Shown here: in pieces, positions 17,094 to 26,026 of the stretch
Numbering within the stretch: the first letter of the stretch is position 1
Layout: the number at the start of each line of letters is the position of its first letter
The notes under the pieces: model-generated
Database searches by the model: none
What the model saw: only the letters and a program-made list of their open reading frames with translations
What the model was told of the DNA's origin: nothing
Made by a program: the position numbers and the translations under genes
Assembly (NCBI RefSeq): GCF_000315235.1
Contig: NZ_BALG01000028.1
Span: forward strand, 1-43,349
Source of the DNA: Paenibacillus popilliae ATCC 14706
GTDB taxonomy: Bacteria; Bacillota; Bacilli; Paenibacillales; Paenibacillaceae
Length of the DNA stretch: 43,349 nucleotides
Reading direction: 5' to 3'

Positions 17094-17615
17094 TTAGTCT
17101 TGTTCATTTTCAGCGGTTCCCGACTGAAGATCGAACCATTTCCGGATCGGTACATAGATCGCAAGCGCAAACACCAACTGTACGAACAGACTCGGAATCA
17201 AATAGTCGAAAAACGCAGCTTCATACGTCATTTTGCTCAAGTTGAACAGCGAATAGATAGCGAACAGTATCGTCTGGTATAAGAAGCTTCCCATGACCGC
17301 CGTCGCCATCATCGGAATGAGTGTGATATTCCGTCCGGGGAAGAGAAGCCCCGCCAAATAGCCGAGCAGCCCCATACTGAACGCATGCGGGCCAATCATA
17401 TACCCGTAGTATACGATATCCTGCAAAAATCCGAATGCAAGTCCCAAAATAAGCGCCGTGTGACGATGCTGATAGATGCCGTGATAGAGCACTACGATGA
17501 AGATGAACTGCGGAATAATGCGCCCATGCCACATATCCGGAATGATGAGCGGTAGCAGCGTCCCCTCCAATACGAACAGCACGAACATGAAGCCAATCAT
17601 CCAATTCCGGTTCAT
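17094..17615 (-). CDS. mreD: Rod shape-determining protein MreD
   Basis: MreD is a small membrane protein of the elongasome. The 173-residue sequence has about five hydrophobic segments and the family features FLQDIVYYGYMIGPHAFSMG and LFPGRNIT. The ATG at 17615 shares one base with the mreC stop (TGATG), so I prefer it to the GTG at 17618. It is the last gene of mreB-mreC-mreD. Confidence 0.92.
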   Translation of the reverse strand: MNRNWMIGFMFVLFVLEGTLLPLIIPDMWHGRIIPQFIFIVVLYHGIYQHRHTALILGLAFGFLQDIVYYGYMIGPHAFSMGLLGYLAGLLFPGRNITLIPMMATAVMGSFLYQTILFAIYSLFNLSKMTYEAAFFDYLIPSLFVQLVFALAIYVPIRKWFDLQSGTAENEQD

Positions 17616-18517
17616 CACTTATCCTCTTTCTGCGATCCGTTCTTTTCCGGATCCGGCGTGAAGACGATGAATAGCTCGCGCCAGTCGCGGTAGGTGCCTG
17701 CCGGTTCGATGGTAGCGGTCCGCGTCAGTCCCAGGTCTCCTTGCTGCAAAGAAACGACAGTGCCAATAATTAGCCCGCCCGGGAATACGCCGCCGAAACC
17801 GGAGGAAATAATCGTGTCTCCTACTTTCACCTTGTCATTCTCTTCTATCCGTGTCATCGTGAAGGTGCCGCTGCTGTGATCGTACGACTCAATCATGCCG
17901 AAGGAATCGCTTTTGCCAAGCACTGTCGCCGAAATGGGGCGCGAATTCGGGTCCTTCTCGTCCAGATTGGTCAACAACTGCACGGTGGAGGAGAATTCAT
18001 ACACCCGGCTGATCGTCCCGACTACGCCATCGACAGAGATGACGGGCATCCCTTGGCGCACGCCGTTCATCTCGCCAAGATTAAGGTTCAGCGTCTGGTT
18101 GAACGGATCGGCTACGTTAATGGAGGATACTTGTGCAATCCGGTACTCATACGGCAGATTCAACTGCTTCTGGCGCTCGGTGAACTTCAGCTCCTCCATA
18201 AGCCGTTCGTTCGTCGCCTGAACTTCGCTGTAATAAGCTTTGTCCCGTATATAATGGGCCTCCACAATCTTCAGACGCTCATTCTCTTCGTGCAGTTCCT
18301 TCAAGGTTGCGATATCATGAAAAAAAATCGCCACATAGGAAGCCGGCTTATACATCAGTTGCTGCACGAACGTTACCGTATCGTGCACGATTTTCTCCGG
18401 CCATGACATCTTCAGCCGTCCGCCCAAGGTAAAGCCCATCAATGCGATAAACAATATAAGTCCGAACAATAGAATGATTAACCGTTTGTTCCCCAACAGC
18501 TTAAACAGTCTCAACAC
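17615..18517 (-). CDS. mreC: Rod shape-determining protein MreC
   Basis: MreC links MreB filaments to the peptidoglycan synthases outside the membrane. The 300-residue protein has an N-terminal membrane segment (about 11-32), a coiled coil (about 68-115) and a double beta-barrel domain with VISVDGVVGTISRV and ISSGFGGVFPGGL. The start is unclear: the frame opens with GTG at 18517 and TTG at 18514, and the strong GGAGGA lies about 25 bases away. It couples to mreD by a one-base overlap. Confidence 0.92.
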   Translation of the reverse strand: MLRLFKLLGNKRLIILLFGLILFIALMGFTLGGRLKMSWPEKIVHDTVTFVQQLMYKPASYVAIFFHDIATLKELHEENERLKIVEAHYIRDKAYYSEVQATNERLMEELKFTERQKQLNLPYEYRIAQVSSINVADPFNQTLNLNLGEMNGVRQGMPVISVDGVVGTISRVYEFSSTVQLLTNLDEKDPNSRPISATVLGKSDSFGMIESYDHSSGTFTMTRIEENDKVKVGDTIISSGFGGVFPGGLIIGTVVSLQQGDLGLTRTATIEPAGTYRDWRELFIVFTPDPEKNGSQKEDK

Positions 18518-18604
18518 CTTCTCATCGTAAAGCGGTACTCGTTCCTCCTCGGAATAGAGCCCGCGCCGAGGGAACGGATCAGCGCGGGGTAAATAGCCTG
18601 ATTA

Positions 18605-19636
18605 TCAAATGGAGCGAAGGCTGGAGCTTCCGCGTCCCTTGAACAAGTGAATATTGTCGAGCGCGCGTCCGGTGCCGATAGCGACGCAATCCAGCGGGTT
18701 CTCTGCCACGATGACCGGCATCCCGGTCTCCCGCGTAAGCAGCTTGTCAAGGTTGCGAAGCAGCGCTCCGCCGCCCGTGAGGACAATGCCCCGATCCATA
18801 ATATCAGCTGCCAGTTCCGGCGGACATTTCTCCAGCGTTACCTTGACCGCTTCCACGATCGAGTTGATCGTATCCAGCAGCGCTTCGGTAATCTCATTCG
18901 AAGAGATAGATAGCGTCTTAGGCAATCCGGTCAGCAGATCGCGGCCCCGAATCTCCATCGTTTCCACCTCGTCCAATTCCATCGCAGAGCCCAAATCCAT
19001 CTTCAGTTGCTCCGCCGTGCGCTCCCCAATCATCATATTATACTGGCGCTTGATGTATTGAATGATCGCTTCATCCATCTCATCGCCTGCAACCCGAACA
19101 GAGCGGCAAGTAACAATCCCGCCGAGCGAGATAACAGCGACTTCCGTCGTGCCGCCGCCGATATCGACAACCATGCTTCCGGTCGGCTCCCATACCGGGA
19201 GATCGGCCCCGATCGCCGCCGCGAACGGCTCCTCGATCGTGTAGGCGTCTCTAGCACCCGCTTGCTTCGTCGCGTCTTCCACCGCACGTTGCTCGACGGC
19301 CGTGATGCCCGACGGTACGCAGACCATCACATTCGGATGGCGCGGGAAGAGCGAACGCTGCTTCTGCGCTTGCCGAATAAAATATTTAATCATCGTGGAG
19401 GTCGTGTCGAAGTCGGCGATAACGCCGTCCTTCATCGGGCGGATAGCCCGAATATTGCCCGGCGTGCGGCCGATCATCTTCTTGGCGGCTTCACCAACCG
19501 CTTCGATCGTCTTCGTATCCGTACGGATCGCGACGACAGACGGCTCGCGTACAACGATTCCTTTGCCACGAATATATACCAATGTATTGGCTGTTCCCAA
19601 GTCAATTCCCAAGTCTTTTGTAAAGCCACCTAACAT
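18605..19636 (-). CDS. mreB: Actin-like rod shape protein MreB
   Basis: MreB forms membrane filaments that guide lateral wall synthesis. The 343-residue protein has the actin-fold ATP motifs [15 protein letters not shown] (near residue 11), [17 protein letters not shown] (phosphate 2) and LTGGGALL (adenosine). AAAAGGAG lies upstream of the ATG at 19636. The gene order radC-mreB-mreC-mreD is that of B. subtilis. Confidence 0.96.
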   Translation of the reverse strand: MLGGFTKDLGIDLGTANTLVYIRGKGIVVREPSVVAIRTDTKTIEAVGEAAKKMIGRTPGNIRAIRPMKDGVIADFDTTSTMIKYFIRQAQKQRSLFPRHPNVMVCVPSGITAVEQRAVEDATKQAGARDAYTIEEPFAAAIGADLPVWEPTGSMVVDIGGGTTEVAVISLGGIVTCRSVRVAGDEMDEAIIQYIKRQYNMMIGERTAEQLKMDLGSAMELDEVETMEIRGRDLLTGLPKTLSISSNEITEALLDTINSIVEAVKVTLEKCPPELAADIMDRGIVLTGGGALLRNLDKLLTRETGMPVIVAENPLDCVAIGTGRALDNIHLFKGRGSSSLRSI

Positions 19637-19678
19637 GTTGTCAATCTCCTTTTTAAAACCTCAATCTCAATCATTATA

Positions 19679-20365
19679 TTACATGAGTCCGCGTTCCTTC
19701 AAACTCACATATCGATTATCTCCGATGACCAAATGGTCCAGGAGTTCGACACCGACAATCTCGCCCGCTTCGACGAGCCGTCTGGTGATGGCCGCGTCTT
19801 CCGGGCTCGGCGTCGGATCGCCACTCGGATGATTATGTGCGCAAATGATGGAAGCTACCCCGTATTTCAAGGCGGCGCGGTACACTTCGCGTGGATGAAC
19901 GAGAGAGGCGTCTAATATGCCGATCGTAATCGTTTGTTGAGCAATAATCCGGTTTTTCGTATTCAAGAAAAGACAAACAAAATGCTCCTGCTGATAGTAA
20001 CGCATCGATTCCATCAACCATTCCGCCGCATCCTGCGGACGCCGGATCGTAATCGCATCGTCGCTGCGCGATCGCGCCATCCGTCTGCCAAGCTCCAACC
20101 CGGCCTTGAGCTGAATCGCCTTCGCGAGGCCCACACCGCGGGTCTGCGTCAGCTCGGTTACCGACAGATTGGGTAAGTAACGTAAATGGCCTGCCCGGTT
20201 CAAAATGCGCTGCGCCAGGACGACGGCCGATTCGTACTTCGTCCCCGTCCGCAGCAAAATCGCCAATATTTCCGCATGGCTTAACGCTTCCGCCCCGTAT
20301 TGCAGCATACGCTCTCTCGGGCGCTCGCCATGGGGCAGATCGCGAAGAAGCGGGTGATGTTCCAT
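19679..20365 (-). CDS. radC: RadC-family JAB-domain protein
   Basis: RadC proteins have a helix-hairpin-helix segment (about 62-92) and a C-terminal JAB/MPN metalloprotease-like domain. The HNHPSGDPTPSPED motif is intact, with presumed zinc ligands His177, His179 and Asp183. Their role is poorly understood despite the DNA-repair name. I start at the ATG at 20365 (228 residues), nine bases after AGGAGG; the TTG at 20374 directly abuts that site. It lies between maf and mreB as in B. subtilis. Confidence 0.93.
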   Translation of the reverse strand: MEHHPLLRDLPHGERPRERMLQYGAEALSHAEILAILLRTGTKYESAVVLAQRILNRAGHLRYLPNLSVTELTQTRGVGLAKAIQLKAGLELGRRMARSRSDDAITIRRPQDAAEWLMESMRYYQQEHFVCLFLNTKNRIIAQQTITIGILDASLVHPREVYRAALKYGVASIICAHNHPSGDPTPSPEDAAITRRLVEAGEIVGVELLDHLVIGDNRYVSLKERGLM

Positions 20366-20438
20366 GTCACACAACCTCCTGAATAGTGGATTGCGGCATT
20401 CCTATCCCAAGCCTCTTGCCTGCCGGACTCCCGGCGTT

Positions 20439-21047
20439 CTATGGCACTCTGATTCCGAATGACTCAAGCATATCGGTCAGGAGCGATAACGGAAGGCCTA
20501 CTACATTGAAATAACAACCTTCGATTTGCTCGACTAACGTGGCTCCGACACCTTGTATGCCGTAGGATCCGGCTTTGTCCATTGGCTCCTCCGTCGCGAT
20601 ATAGCGGCGGATCCGCTCCACACTGCAGGGCTTCATATGAACGACTGTAGCCCGATGGCTCACGGCTGTCCGCCCTTCGGATACATGGACGAGCGCGACG
20701 CCGGTATATACTTCATGCGCACGTCCCTGAAGCGCCGTCAGCGCCCGCTCCGCATCCGCTTCGTTCTCCGGCTTGCCGAGCACCGTGCCGTCAAGAACGA
20801 CGATTGTATCCGAACCGACGACGATGCCATCCTTTCTGTCGCGGCGCCACATTCGGGCCACAGCCTCAGCCTTGCGCAAGGCCAGTTGTTCGACGATGCG
20901 GGCGGGCGGCCATCCGGGAGGCACCGTCTCGTCAGCATCACTGGGCTGGACTGAATAAGGAAGGCCCAGAGCGCGAATCAATTCCTGCCTGCGAGGGGAG
21001 GATGAAGCCAAAATCAATTCCGGTTGTTGTTGTGTCTGCATTGCCAT
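20439..21047 (-). CDS. maf: Maf-family nucleotide pyrophosphatase
   Basis: Maf proteins hydrolyse non-canonical nucleotides such as dTTP/UTP or their modified forms and are tied to septum control in B. subtilis. The 202-residue protein has LASSSPRRQELI near the start, a central GSDTIVVLDG, the LGKPENEADA segment and YGIQGVGATLVEQIEGCYFN in pieces that match the family. GAGGAG lies nine bases before the ATG at 21047; an alternative ATG at 21053 is too close. It is the first gene of a run through radC, mreBCD, minCD and rodA. Confidence 0.93.
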   Translation of the reverse strand: MAMQTQQQPELILASSSPRRQELIRALGLPYSVQPSDADETVPPGWPPARIVEQLALRKAEAVARMWRRDRKDGIVVGSDTIVVLDGTVLGKPENEADAERALTALQGRAHEVYTGVALVHVSEGRTAVSHRATVVHMKPCSVERIRRYIATEEPMDKAGSYGIQGVGATLVEQIEGCYFNVVGLPLSLLTDMLESFGIRVP

Positions 21048-21084
21048 GTTCATCCGCTCCTCGCCATTTTTTGACACCGATTTT

Positions 21085-21113
21085 ATTATACGCGGAAGTT
21101 GACTTTGAAACAA
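21085..21113 (-). promoter_or_regulatory. Promoter of the maf-radC-mre-min run
   Basis: Minus strand: TTGTTT at 21113-21108, a 17-base spacer and a perfect TATAAT at 21090-21085. It lies about 38 bases upstream of maf. The rest of the 349-base gap to the SpoIIB-like gene holds only a terminator hairpin; I see no gene. Confidence 0.75.
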
Positions 21114-21344
21114 ACGCTTCCTGTTCTATTTGGCGAAAAAAATGGCGAGAGTTTGAGGAAATGTTCCAGAATCGCACCGGAGCAGAATTCATCGGATGAA
21201 ACCTAGGGGATTTTCCAATGTTTATTCTAAGAGGTGAACTTCAATTCAGAAGGGGTTTATTCTTATGTTAGACGTGAGGCGGGCCTCAAAGTTACGGAGG
21301 AAAATGTTGAGATGATCGCCAATCGTTCGGATCAAACCGCAGAG

Positions 21345-21373
21345 AAGAAGCCGGCTGATGCCGGCTGGCTTCT
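21345..21373 (-). terminator. Terminator after the spoIIB-like gene
   Basis: AAGCCGGC (21348-21355) and GCCGGCTggCTT (21360-21371) form a strong stem with a short loop on either strand. The minus-side tail (TTCTTCTCTG) is pyrimidine-rich but not a clean T-run. It begins 24 bases after the stop. Confidence 0.6.
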
Positions 21374-21396
21374 TGCTTGCTATACGTCTCGAGAGG

Positions 21397-22665
21397 CTAC
21401 GCCTTCATCGTATCCAGCCAGGAGCGTTCCGCAGACAGATACTGCATCACCGCCTGCTGAATGCTCCACAGATGCGAGGTAGACGGCTGCTTGTTATATT
21501 CATTGACGGCGCTAATCGCCGTATTCATCGCCTGCACCAGCTTCGTCCAGGCATTGGCCGACTGCTTCGGCTGGCCCTTCTGCACCTTGCTTATATGCTG
21601 GGTCCACTGCATATGCTGTGCCCGCAGCCGCTCGGTGTCTTCCGTCGCGAAGGCCGCGAATTCGGTTCCCTCCAGATGGGCAACGGATTGCGCAATTAGC
21701 CAGCTGATGACATTGTCGCTATCTTCGATGAACTGCTCCACATCAGCGGCATTCCCCTGGAAGAAGAGCTGCGTCAAGGCCGGCCGGCTCATCTCCCGGA
21801 CATACAAGTCGATCTGCTGATTCTTCAGCAGTTGGCTCAAGCTCATCGCATCCTCGCGTGCGGAAGCGATAGCCACGTTGACGCGATGCTGTCCCGCCTG
21901 CTCCTCCATCGCCGCCATTCCCTTATCCCGCAGCTCGCCTATCGCCGTCTTGGCTCCCTCCGGCCTGTCGAAGACTCCATATTGAAGCATGTAGAACGTC
22001 TTCTCCGGAATGTTCACGTCGGTGTCGTAGACGCCCGCCGCTTGCCAGGCCGGCTGTGTGGTGGCCGGAATAGCGGCCTGGTCCGCCAACGATTTGTCCG
22101 AAGCGGTCTGAGCCTTCTTCCCGCCGTCAGGCATCTTCTCCGCTTGCACGGACAGATCCGACAGCCCCGCGGTCGGATCAGGCAGCTTCACTTCCCCCTT
22201 GAAGAGGGAGAGCGCAATGAAGCCGAACACCGCCCCCGTCGCCAGCGCCCCGGCCACGGAGGCGAGCACCTTCCACAGGGACGGCTTGCGGGTACGGGTA
22301 TGCACCCCGTTCCATGTCCACTCCCCTTGCTCGCTCATCGCTTCCCCCGCCGGATCGGCGATGGAGAACGGAAGCGGATAGCGCTGGGCCGACTGCTTGT
22401 CCGACTCCCCGATGAAGCTCTCGATCCGGCGTGTTTCGTCCTCGTCCCCGCCGGCCGGGCTTGCGGAATCACCCTCCCCTGCTGAATACGGCCGCCCGTG
22501 CACATCCGTTGTTACTTCGGCTCTCGGACCGTCCGGCAGTGCCCCTGCCTCTTCGACACTCGTATCTGTCGCATTGGCCGTCTGCTCAAGGTCGGTCTGC
22601 TCTCTACCGGACGCCGGTCGGCAATCGCCGAACCGGAATGTCATTTTGCTGTGCGAACGATTCAT
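21397..22665 (-). CDS. SPOR-domain membrane protein, SpoIIB-like
   Basis: The 422-residue protein has a long acidic N-terminal cytoplasmic region (1-130), one membrane segment (about 132-155) and an external SPOR domain (about 230-300, with FYMLQYGVFDRPEGAKTAI), then a helical C-terminal region. SPOR domains bind denuded glycan at septa. In B. subtilis spoIIB, a septal-wall sporulation protein with the same layout, sits between maf and folC, so the position supports SpoIIB. Similarity outside the SPOR domain cannot be judged by eye. The ATG at 22665 follows AGGTGGAG; a GTG at 22680 is the alternative. Confidence 0.7.
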   Translation of the reverse strand: MNRSHSKMTFRFGDCRPASGREQTDLEQTANATDTSVEEAGALPDGPRAEVTTDVHGRPYSAGEGDSASPAGGDEDETRRIESFIGESDKQSAQRYPLPFSIADPAGEAMSEQGEWTWNGVHTRTRKPSLWKVLASVAGALATGAVFGFIALSLFKGEVKLPDPTAGLSDLSVQAEKMPDGGKKAQTASDKSLADQAAIPATTQPAWQAAGVYDTDVNIPEKTFYMLQYGVFDRPEGAKTAIGELRDKGMAAMEEQAGQHRVNVAIASAREDAMSLSQLLKNQQIDLYVREMSRPALTQLFFQGNAADVEQFIEDSDNVISWLIAQSVAHLEGTEFAAFATEDTERLRAQHMQWTQHISKVQKGQPKQSANAWTKLVQAMNTAISAVNEYNKQPSTSHLWSIQQAVMQYLSAERSWLDTMKA

Positions 22666-22841
22666 CCTGCTCCACCTCACTTTGTCCTCTTCTTTACTAT
22701 GAAATCTATGATAGATTCAAGGACATTAGAACCTTCGCTGTCTATGAAAATGAAAAATAGGCATATCGTATGCTAGATTCATCGAGGTCCCGCCTCCGGC
22801 CAAATCATATGATAACGTAGTACAGCGAAAGGAGGGGTAGC

Positions 22842-23066
22842 ATGAAAATAAGCAACGTGTTGACACCTCGCCAGGTACGCCGCTTCGTACGCCAAAATAT
22901 TGGCCGTAGAGTCGAAATCGAGCTGGTCAGCGGAGTTGATATTGAAGGCGTCATTGTCTCGGCAGGAATGACGACCTTCCGTCTGCGCAGACGACGCCGG
23001 GGCCGGAATATCATTGTCGTCATCGCGTACCGCAGGGTGCGTGACATCGAATTGGACAGGGACTAA
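22842..23066 (+). CDS. Small Sm-like (Hfq-fold) Arg-rich protein
   Basis: This 74-residue basic protein has an excellent AAAGGAGGGG ribosome site. After a short helix, NIGRRVEIELVSGVDIEG, then VIVSAGMTTFRLRRRRRGR and VVIAYRRVRDIEL, follow the alternation of an Sm fold (bent five-strand barrel), with the SG..I.G Sm1-type turn. It lacks the Hfq Sm2 YKHA motif, so it is not classical Hfq. It is divergent from the SpoIIB-like gene and convergent with murC. Two CATAnnnTA sequences upstream (22762-22770 and 22807-22815) resemble sigma-K -10 elements without a clear -35. I do not recognise a named family; RNA binding is an inference from the fold and charge. Confidence 0.7.
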   Translation: MKISNVLTPRQVRRFVRQNIGRRVEIELVSGVDIEGVIVSAGMTTFRLRRRRRGRNIIVVIAYRRVRDIELDRD

Positions 23067-23132
23067 GCGCCTGCTGAAGGCAGAGGTCTGGAAGATACCG
23101 CCAAGACGAACCGCTCAATTGGTTATCCCCAT

Positions 23133-23162
23133 AAAAAAGAGGCCATTCCGCCGGAATGGTCT
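23133..23162. terminator. Bidirectional terminator between murC and the Sm-like gene
   Basis: GCCATTCC (23142-23149) and GGAATGGT (23153-23160) form a tight stem with a three-base loop. On the minus strand it is followed by CTCTTTTTT (murC side). The plus side has a weaker pyrimidine tail. It serves the two convergent genes. Confidence 0.8.
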
Positions 23163-23174
23163 CCTTCTGTCTTT

Positions 23175-24554
23175 TCAACTAAATCCGTTTTTTACAGCCG
23201 CAGTCAATGCGTATGCTGTCTTCCATATATCGCCCGCGCCCATCGTCAGCACCAGATCCCCTGGCTGCACGAGCAACTTCAGCCGCTCCAGCGCGTCGTC
23301 CTTGCTGGCGATATATTGCGCCTGCCCGTTGCTGTTCTCCCGAATCCGGTTCACGAGCGCGGCTGCCGTGATGCCTTCCAGCGGCTTCTCTCCTGCTGGC
23401 GAATAAATATCGGTCACGATCAGCTCATCGGCCTCCGTGAAAGCGCGGCTGAACTGCTCGAACAGGAAATAGGTCCGCGAATACCGCTGCGGCTGAAATA
23501 CGGCCACAAGCCGGCGCCCGGTCGCCTTGGCCGCCACCAGGGTCGCTTCAATCTCCGTCGGATGATGAGCATAATCATCGACGACCAGAATGCCGCCCTC
23601 TTCCCCGATAACTTGAAAGCGGCGCTTCGCGCCGATAAACTCGGTGATCGCGCCGGCAGCGCGCTCGAATGCGATTCCCGCCTGCATCGCGACGATCAGC
23701 GTAGCCATCGCGTTCAGCACATTGTGCCGGCCCGGTATGGACAGCCGAACGCTGCCCAGCGTCTCGCCGCGATGGCGCATCCGGAACGTCATGCCGCGAT
23801 CCTCGGCTTGGATATCGTCCGCCGTATATTCGGCAGCCTTGTCGATCCCGTAGGTGACCACCCCTTGCCCAAGCCGCGGGGCCATGCTGCGCAAGATCGG
23901 ATCCTCGGCGCACAGCACGGCGATCCCATCCGGACTTCGCTGGGACAGGAACTGGACATACGCCGCTTTGAGCCGCTCGAAATCTCCATCATAGTTCTCC
24001 AAATGATCGGCTTCGATATTGGTAATTACAGGAATATAAGGATGGTAGGCGAGGAACGAGCCATCGCTCTCATCGGCCTCGGCTACGACGAATTCGCAAC
24101 TGCCCGCCCGAGCGTTCGTACCCAGGTTCGTCACTTCTCCTCCGATAATATAAGTCGGATCGGCTCCGCAGCGCTCCAGCACGAACGCAATCATCGACGA
24201 TGTCGTCGTCTTGCCATGCGCCCCGGCGACCGCCACGCCCTTCTTCGCATTCAGCAGCTTCGCCAGCATCTGGGAGCGATGCAGAACGGGAATGCCCCGC
24301 AGCGAAGCCGCGATGCGCTCCACATTATCGCCAGGGCAGGCCGTTGAGTATACAGCAATGTCGGCATCTTCGACATATCCGGCAGCATGCCCGATATGTA
24401 CTGTCGCTCCTTGCGCCTGTAGCTTCGCCGTCGCCTCGGATGCGGCCACGTCGGACCCAGAGACGGTGTATCCCATTTGCAGCAAGACGCGGGCGATGGC
24501 GCTCATCCCATAGCCCCCGATACCGATAAAATGAATATGTTCCGTCGTCTTCAC
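23175..24554 (-). CDS. murC: UDP-N-acetylmuramate--L-alanine ligase
   Basis: MurC adds the first residue of the peptidoglycan stem peptide in the cytoplasm. The 459-residue protein begins with the Rossmann-like IGIGGYGMSAIARVL, has the ATP loop GAHGKTTTSSM (Lys115), EADESDGSF and the C-terminal domain with DDYAHHPTEIEATL. Length is typical. The start is GTG at 24554, with GGTGAG upstream, six bases after folC. murC here replaces comC of the B. subtilis order. Confidence 0.96.
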   Translation of the reverse strand: MKTTEHIHFIGIGGYGMSAIARVLLQMGYTVSGSDVAASEATAKLQAQGATVHIGHAAGYVEDADIAVYSTACPGDNVERIAASLRGIPVLHRSQMLAKLLNAKKGVAVAGAHGKTTTSSMIAFVLERCGADPTYIIGGEVTNLGTNARAGSCEFVVAEADESDGSFLAYHPYIPVITNIEADHLENYDGDFERLKAAYVQFLSQRSPDGIAVLCAEDPILRSMAPRLGQGVVTYGIDKAAEYTADDIQAEDRGMTFRMRHRGETLGSVRLSIPGRHNVLNAMATLIVAMQAGIAFERAAGAITEFIGAKRRFQVIGEEGGILVVDDYAHHPTEIEATLVAAKATGRRLVAVFQPQRYSRTYFLFEQFSRAFTEADELIVTDIYSPAGEKPLEGITAAALVNRIRENSNGQAQYIASKDDALERLKLLVQPGDLVLTMGAGDIWKTAYALTAAVKNGFS

Positions 24555-24560
24555 ACGAAC

Positions 24561-25946
24561 TCACCAACCTTTTTCCGAATCGGTCCGATGCAAGACGTAC
24601 GAGCGAACATCTGCAATCAGATATAATGTGCCGGTGACCACCGCCAGATCGCCTGGTCCGGTTATCGCCTTGAGCCGTTCTAGGGATTCGCGCCAGTTCG
24701 GCTCTACTTCAATCTGTGGACGGCACGAGGCTGTTGCCAGCAATTCTTCTGCAATATGACTTAAGTTCTTCGCACTCATCTTCTTGCGGAAATCAGGTTC
24801 CGTAAAAAGGAGAGTATCCGCTAATGGAAGTATATGACGTAGAACATCATGATGATTCTTGGTGGACAGCATCCCCATCATCACATGCAGCCGCTTGTAA
24901 CGGTACGTATCCCGCAGCGCCTGAGCGAGCGACTCCGCCCCTTCCGGATTATGAGCTCCGTCCAGCAGGATGCGGGGCTGCTCACTTACGATCTCTAGTC
25001 TTCCCGGCCAGGCCGCGCTGCGCAGGCCCCCCCGAAGCTCCTCTTCATCCACACGGAAGGCCGTATATTGTCTTAGCACCTCGATCGCCATCAGCGCTGC
25101 GGCGGCATTCTTCATCTGATGCGCGCCGTTGAGCGTAATCGTCAAGTTCTCCAGCGCACGGAACGGCCCGCAGAAATGGAAGTTCTGCTCGTTCTCCACG
25201 GAATGGAACGCCTCGAAGTGGAATTGTTCGTCCATCAAATACAGCGTGGAACGCCGTTCGGCGGCCGTTCGGCGGATAACCTTGATAGCCTCCGGCTGCT
25301 CCACCGTACTTACAATCGGCACGCCGGGCTTGATAATGCCGGCCTTCTCTGCCGCCACCTGCTCGATCGTGTCGCCCAAAATATCCATATGATCATGCCC
25401 GATATTCGTAATAACCGATACGATTGGCGTCACGATATTGGTAACGTCAAGCCGGCCACCCAGTCCGGTCTCCAGGACGACAACATCAGGATATGCCACC
25501 TTCGCGTAGTAGCAAATCGCCAGCACCGTCGATACCTCGAACATCGTCGGCGATCCGAACGACGTCGCCGCGATCTCGTCCACCAACGGCTTCAATTCAT
25601 TGACCAAGCGGAGCAGCGTCTCCTCCGGAATGTCTTCATTGTTGTATTTGAAGCGGTTCGTAAATTTCTCAATGTACGGCGAAGTGAAGGTCCCGACATC
25701 GTAGCCGTTGGCCATCAGCACGCTGGTCAGCAGCGCGCAGGTGGAGCCTTTGCCGTTCGTTCCGGCCACATGGATGAACTTCAGGCGGCGATGCGGATGG
25801 CCGAGCTTCTCCATCATGAGCTCGACCCGATCCAGCCCGGGACGGATGCCAAAAGGAATCAAAGAATGAATCCACTCAATCGCAGCATCCGCCGTCGCAA
25901 AGGAGTCCGTGGCAGCAGACAGGTTCGTTCGTTGGTTGTCCGACAT
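24561..25946 (-). CDS. folC: Folylpolyglutamate synthase / dihydrofolate synthase
   Basis: FolC adds glutamate to folates and, in most bacteria, also makes dihydrofolate from dihydropteroate. The 461-residue Mur-ligase-like protein has the P-loop HVAGTNGKGST (Lys66), TSPYIEKFTNRF, the GLGGRLDVTN motif and DGAHNPEGAESLA. I use the ATG at 25946; a TTG six bases upstream is possible because the ribosome site (AGGTAGGG) is weak and ambiguous. It follows valS, as in B. subtilis. Confidence 0.95.
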   Translation of the reverse strand: MSDNQRTNLSAATDSFATADAAIEWIHSLIPFGIRPGLDRVELMMEKLGHPHRRLKFIHVAGTNGKGSTCALLTSVLMANGYDVGTFTSPYIEKFTNRFKYNNEDIPEETLLRLVNELKPLVDEIAATSFGSPTMFEVSTVLAICYYAKVAYPDVVVLETGLGGRLDVTNIVTPIVSVITNIGHDHMDILGDTIEQVAAEKAGIIKPGVPIVSTVEQPEAIKVIRRTAAERRSTLYLMDEQFHFEAFHSVENEQNFHFCGPFRALENLTITLNGAHQMKNAAAALMAIEVLRQYTAFRVDEEELRGGLRSAAWPGRLEIVSEQPRILLDGAHNPEGAESLAQALRDTYRYKRLHVMMGMLSTKNHHDVLRHILPLADTLLFTEPDFRKKMSAKNLSHIAEELLATASCRPQIEVEPNWRESLERLKAITGPGDLAVVTGTLYLIADVRSYVLHRTDSEKGW

Positions 25947-25975
25947 AAGCAATTCATCCCTACCTAACTCATCGA

Positions 25976-26009
25976 CGGCCGAACCGAGGGATCCCCACCG
26001 GTTCGGCCG
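25976..26009. repeat. Strong hairpin between valS and folC
   Basis: A perfect 11-bp inverted repeat, CGGCCGAACCG (25976-25986) with CGGTTCGGCCG (25999-26009), has a 12-base loop. There is no T-tract on the minus side. It could slow or protect the transcript between the two genes, or be a partial terminator. Confidence 0.7.
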
Positions 26010-26026
26010 TTCAATGGAAGTCTCGA

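Noticed and set aside
21234-21482. Plus-strand frame between maf and the SpoIIB-like gene
   Set aside because: It starts at GTG, runs through a terminator hairpin and into the opposite gene; no family is recognisable.
23316-24347. 343-codon plus-strand frame opposite murC
   Set aside because: Antisense shadow of a G+C-rich gene; no recognisable domain or start site.
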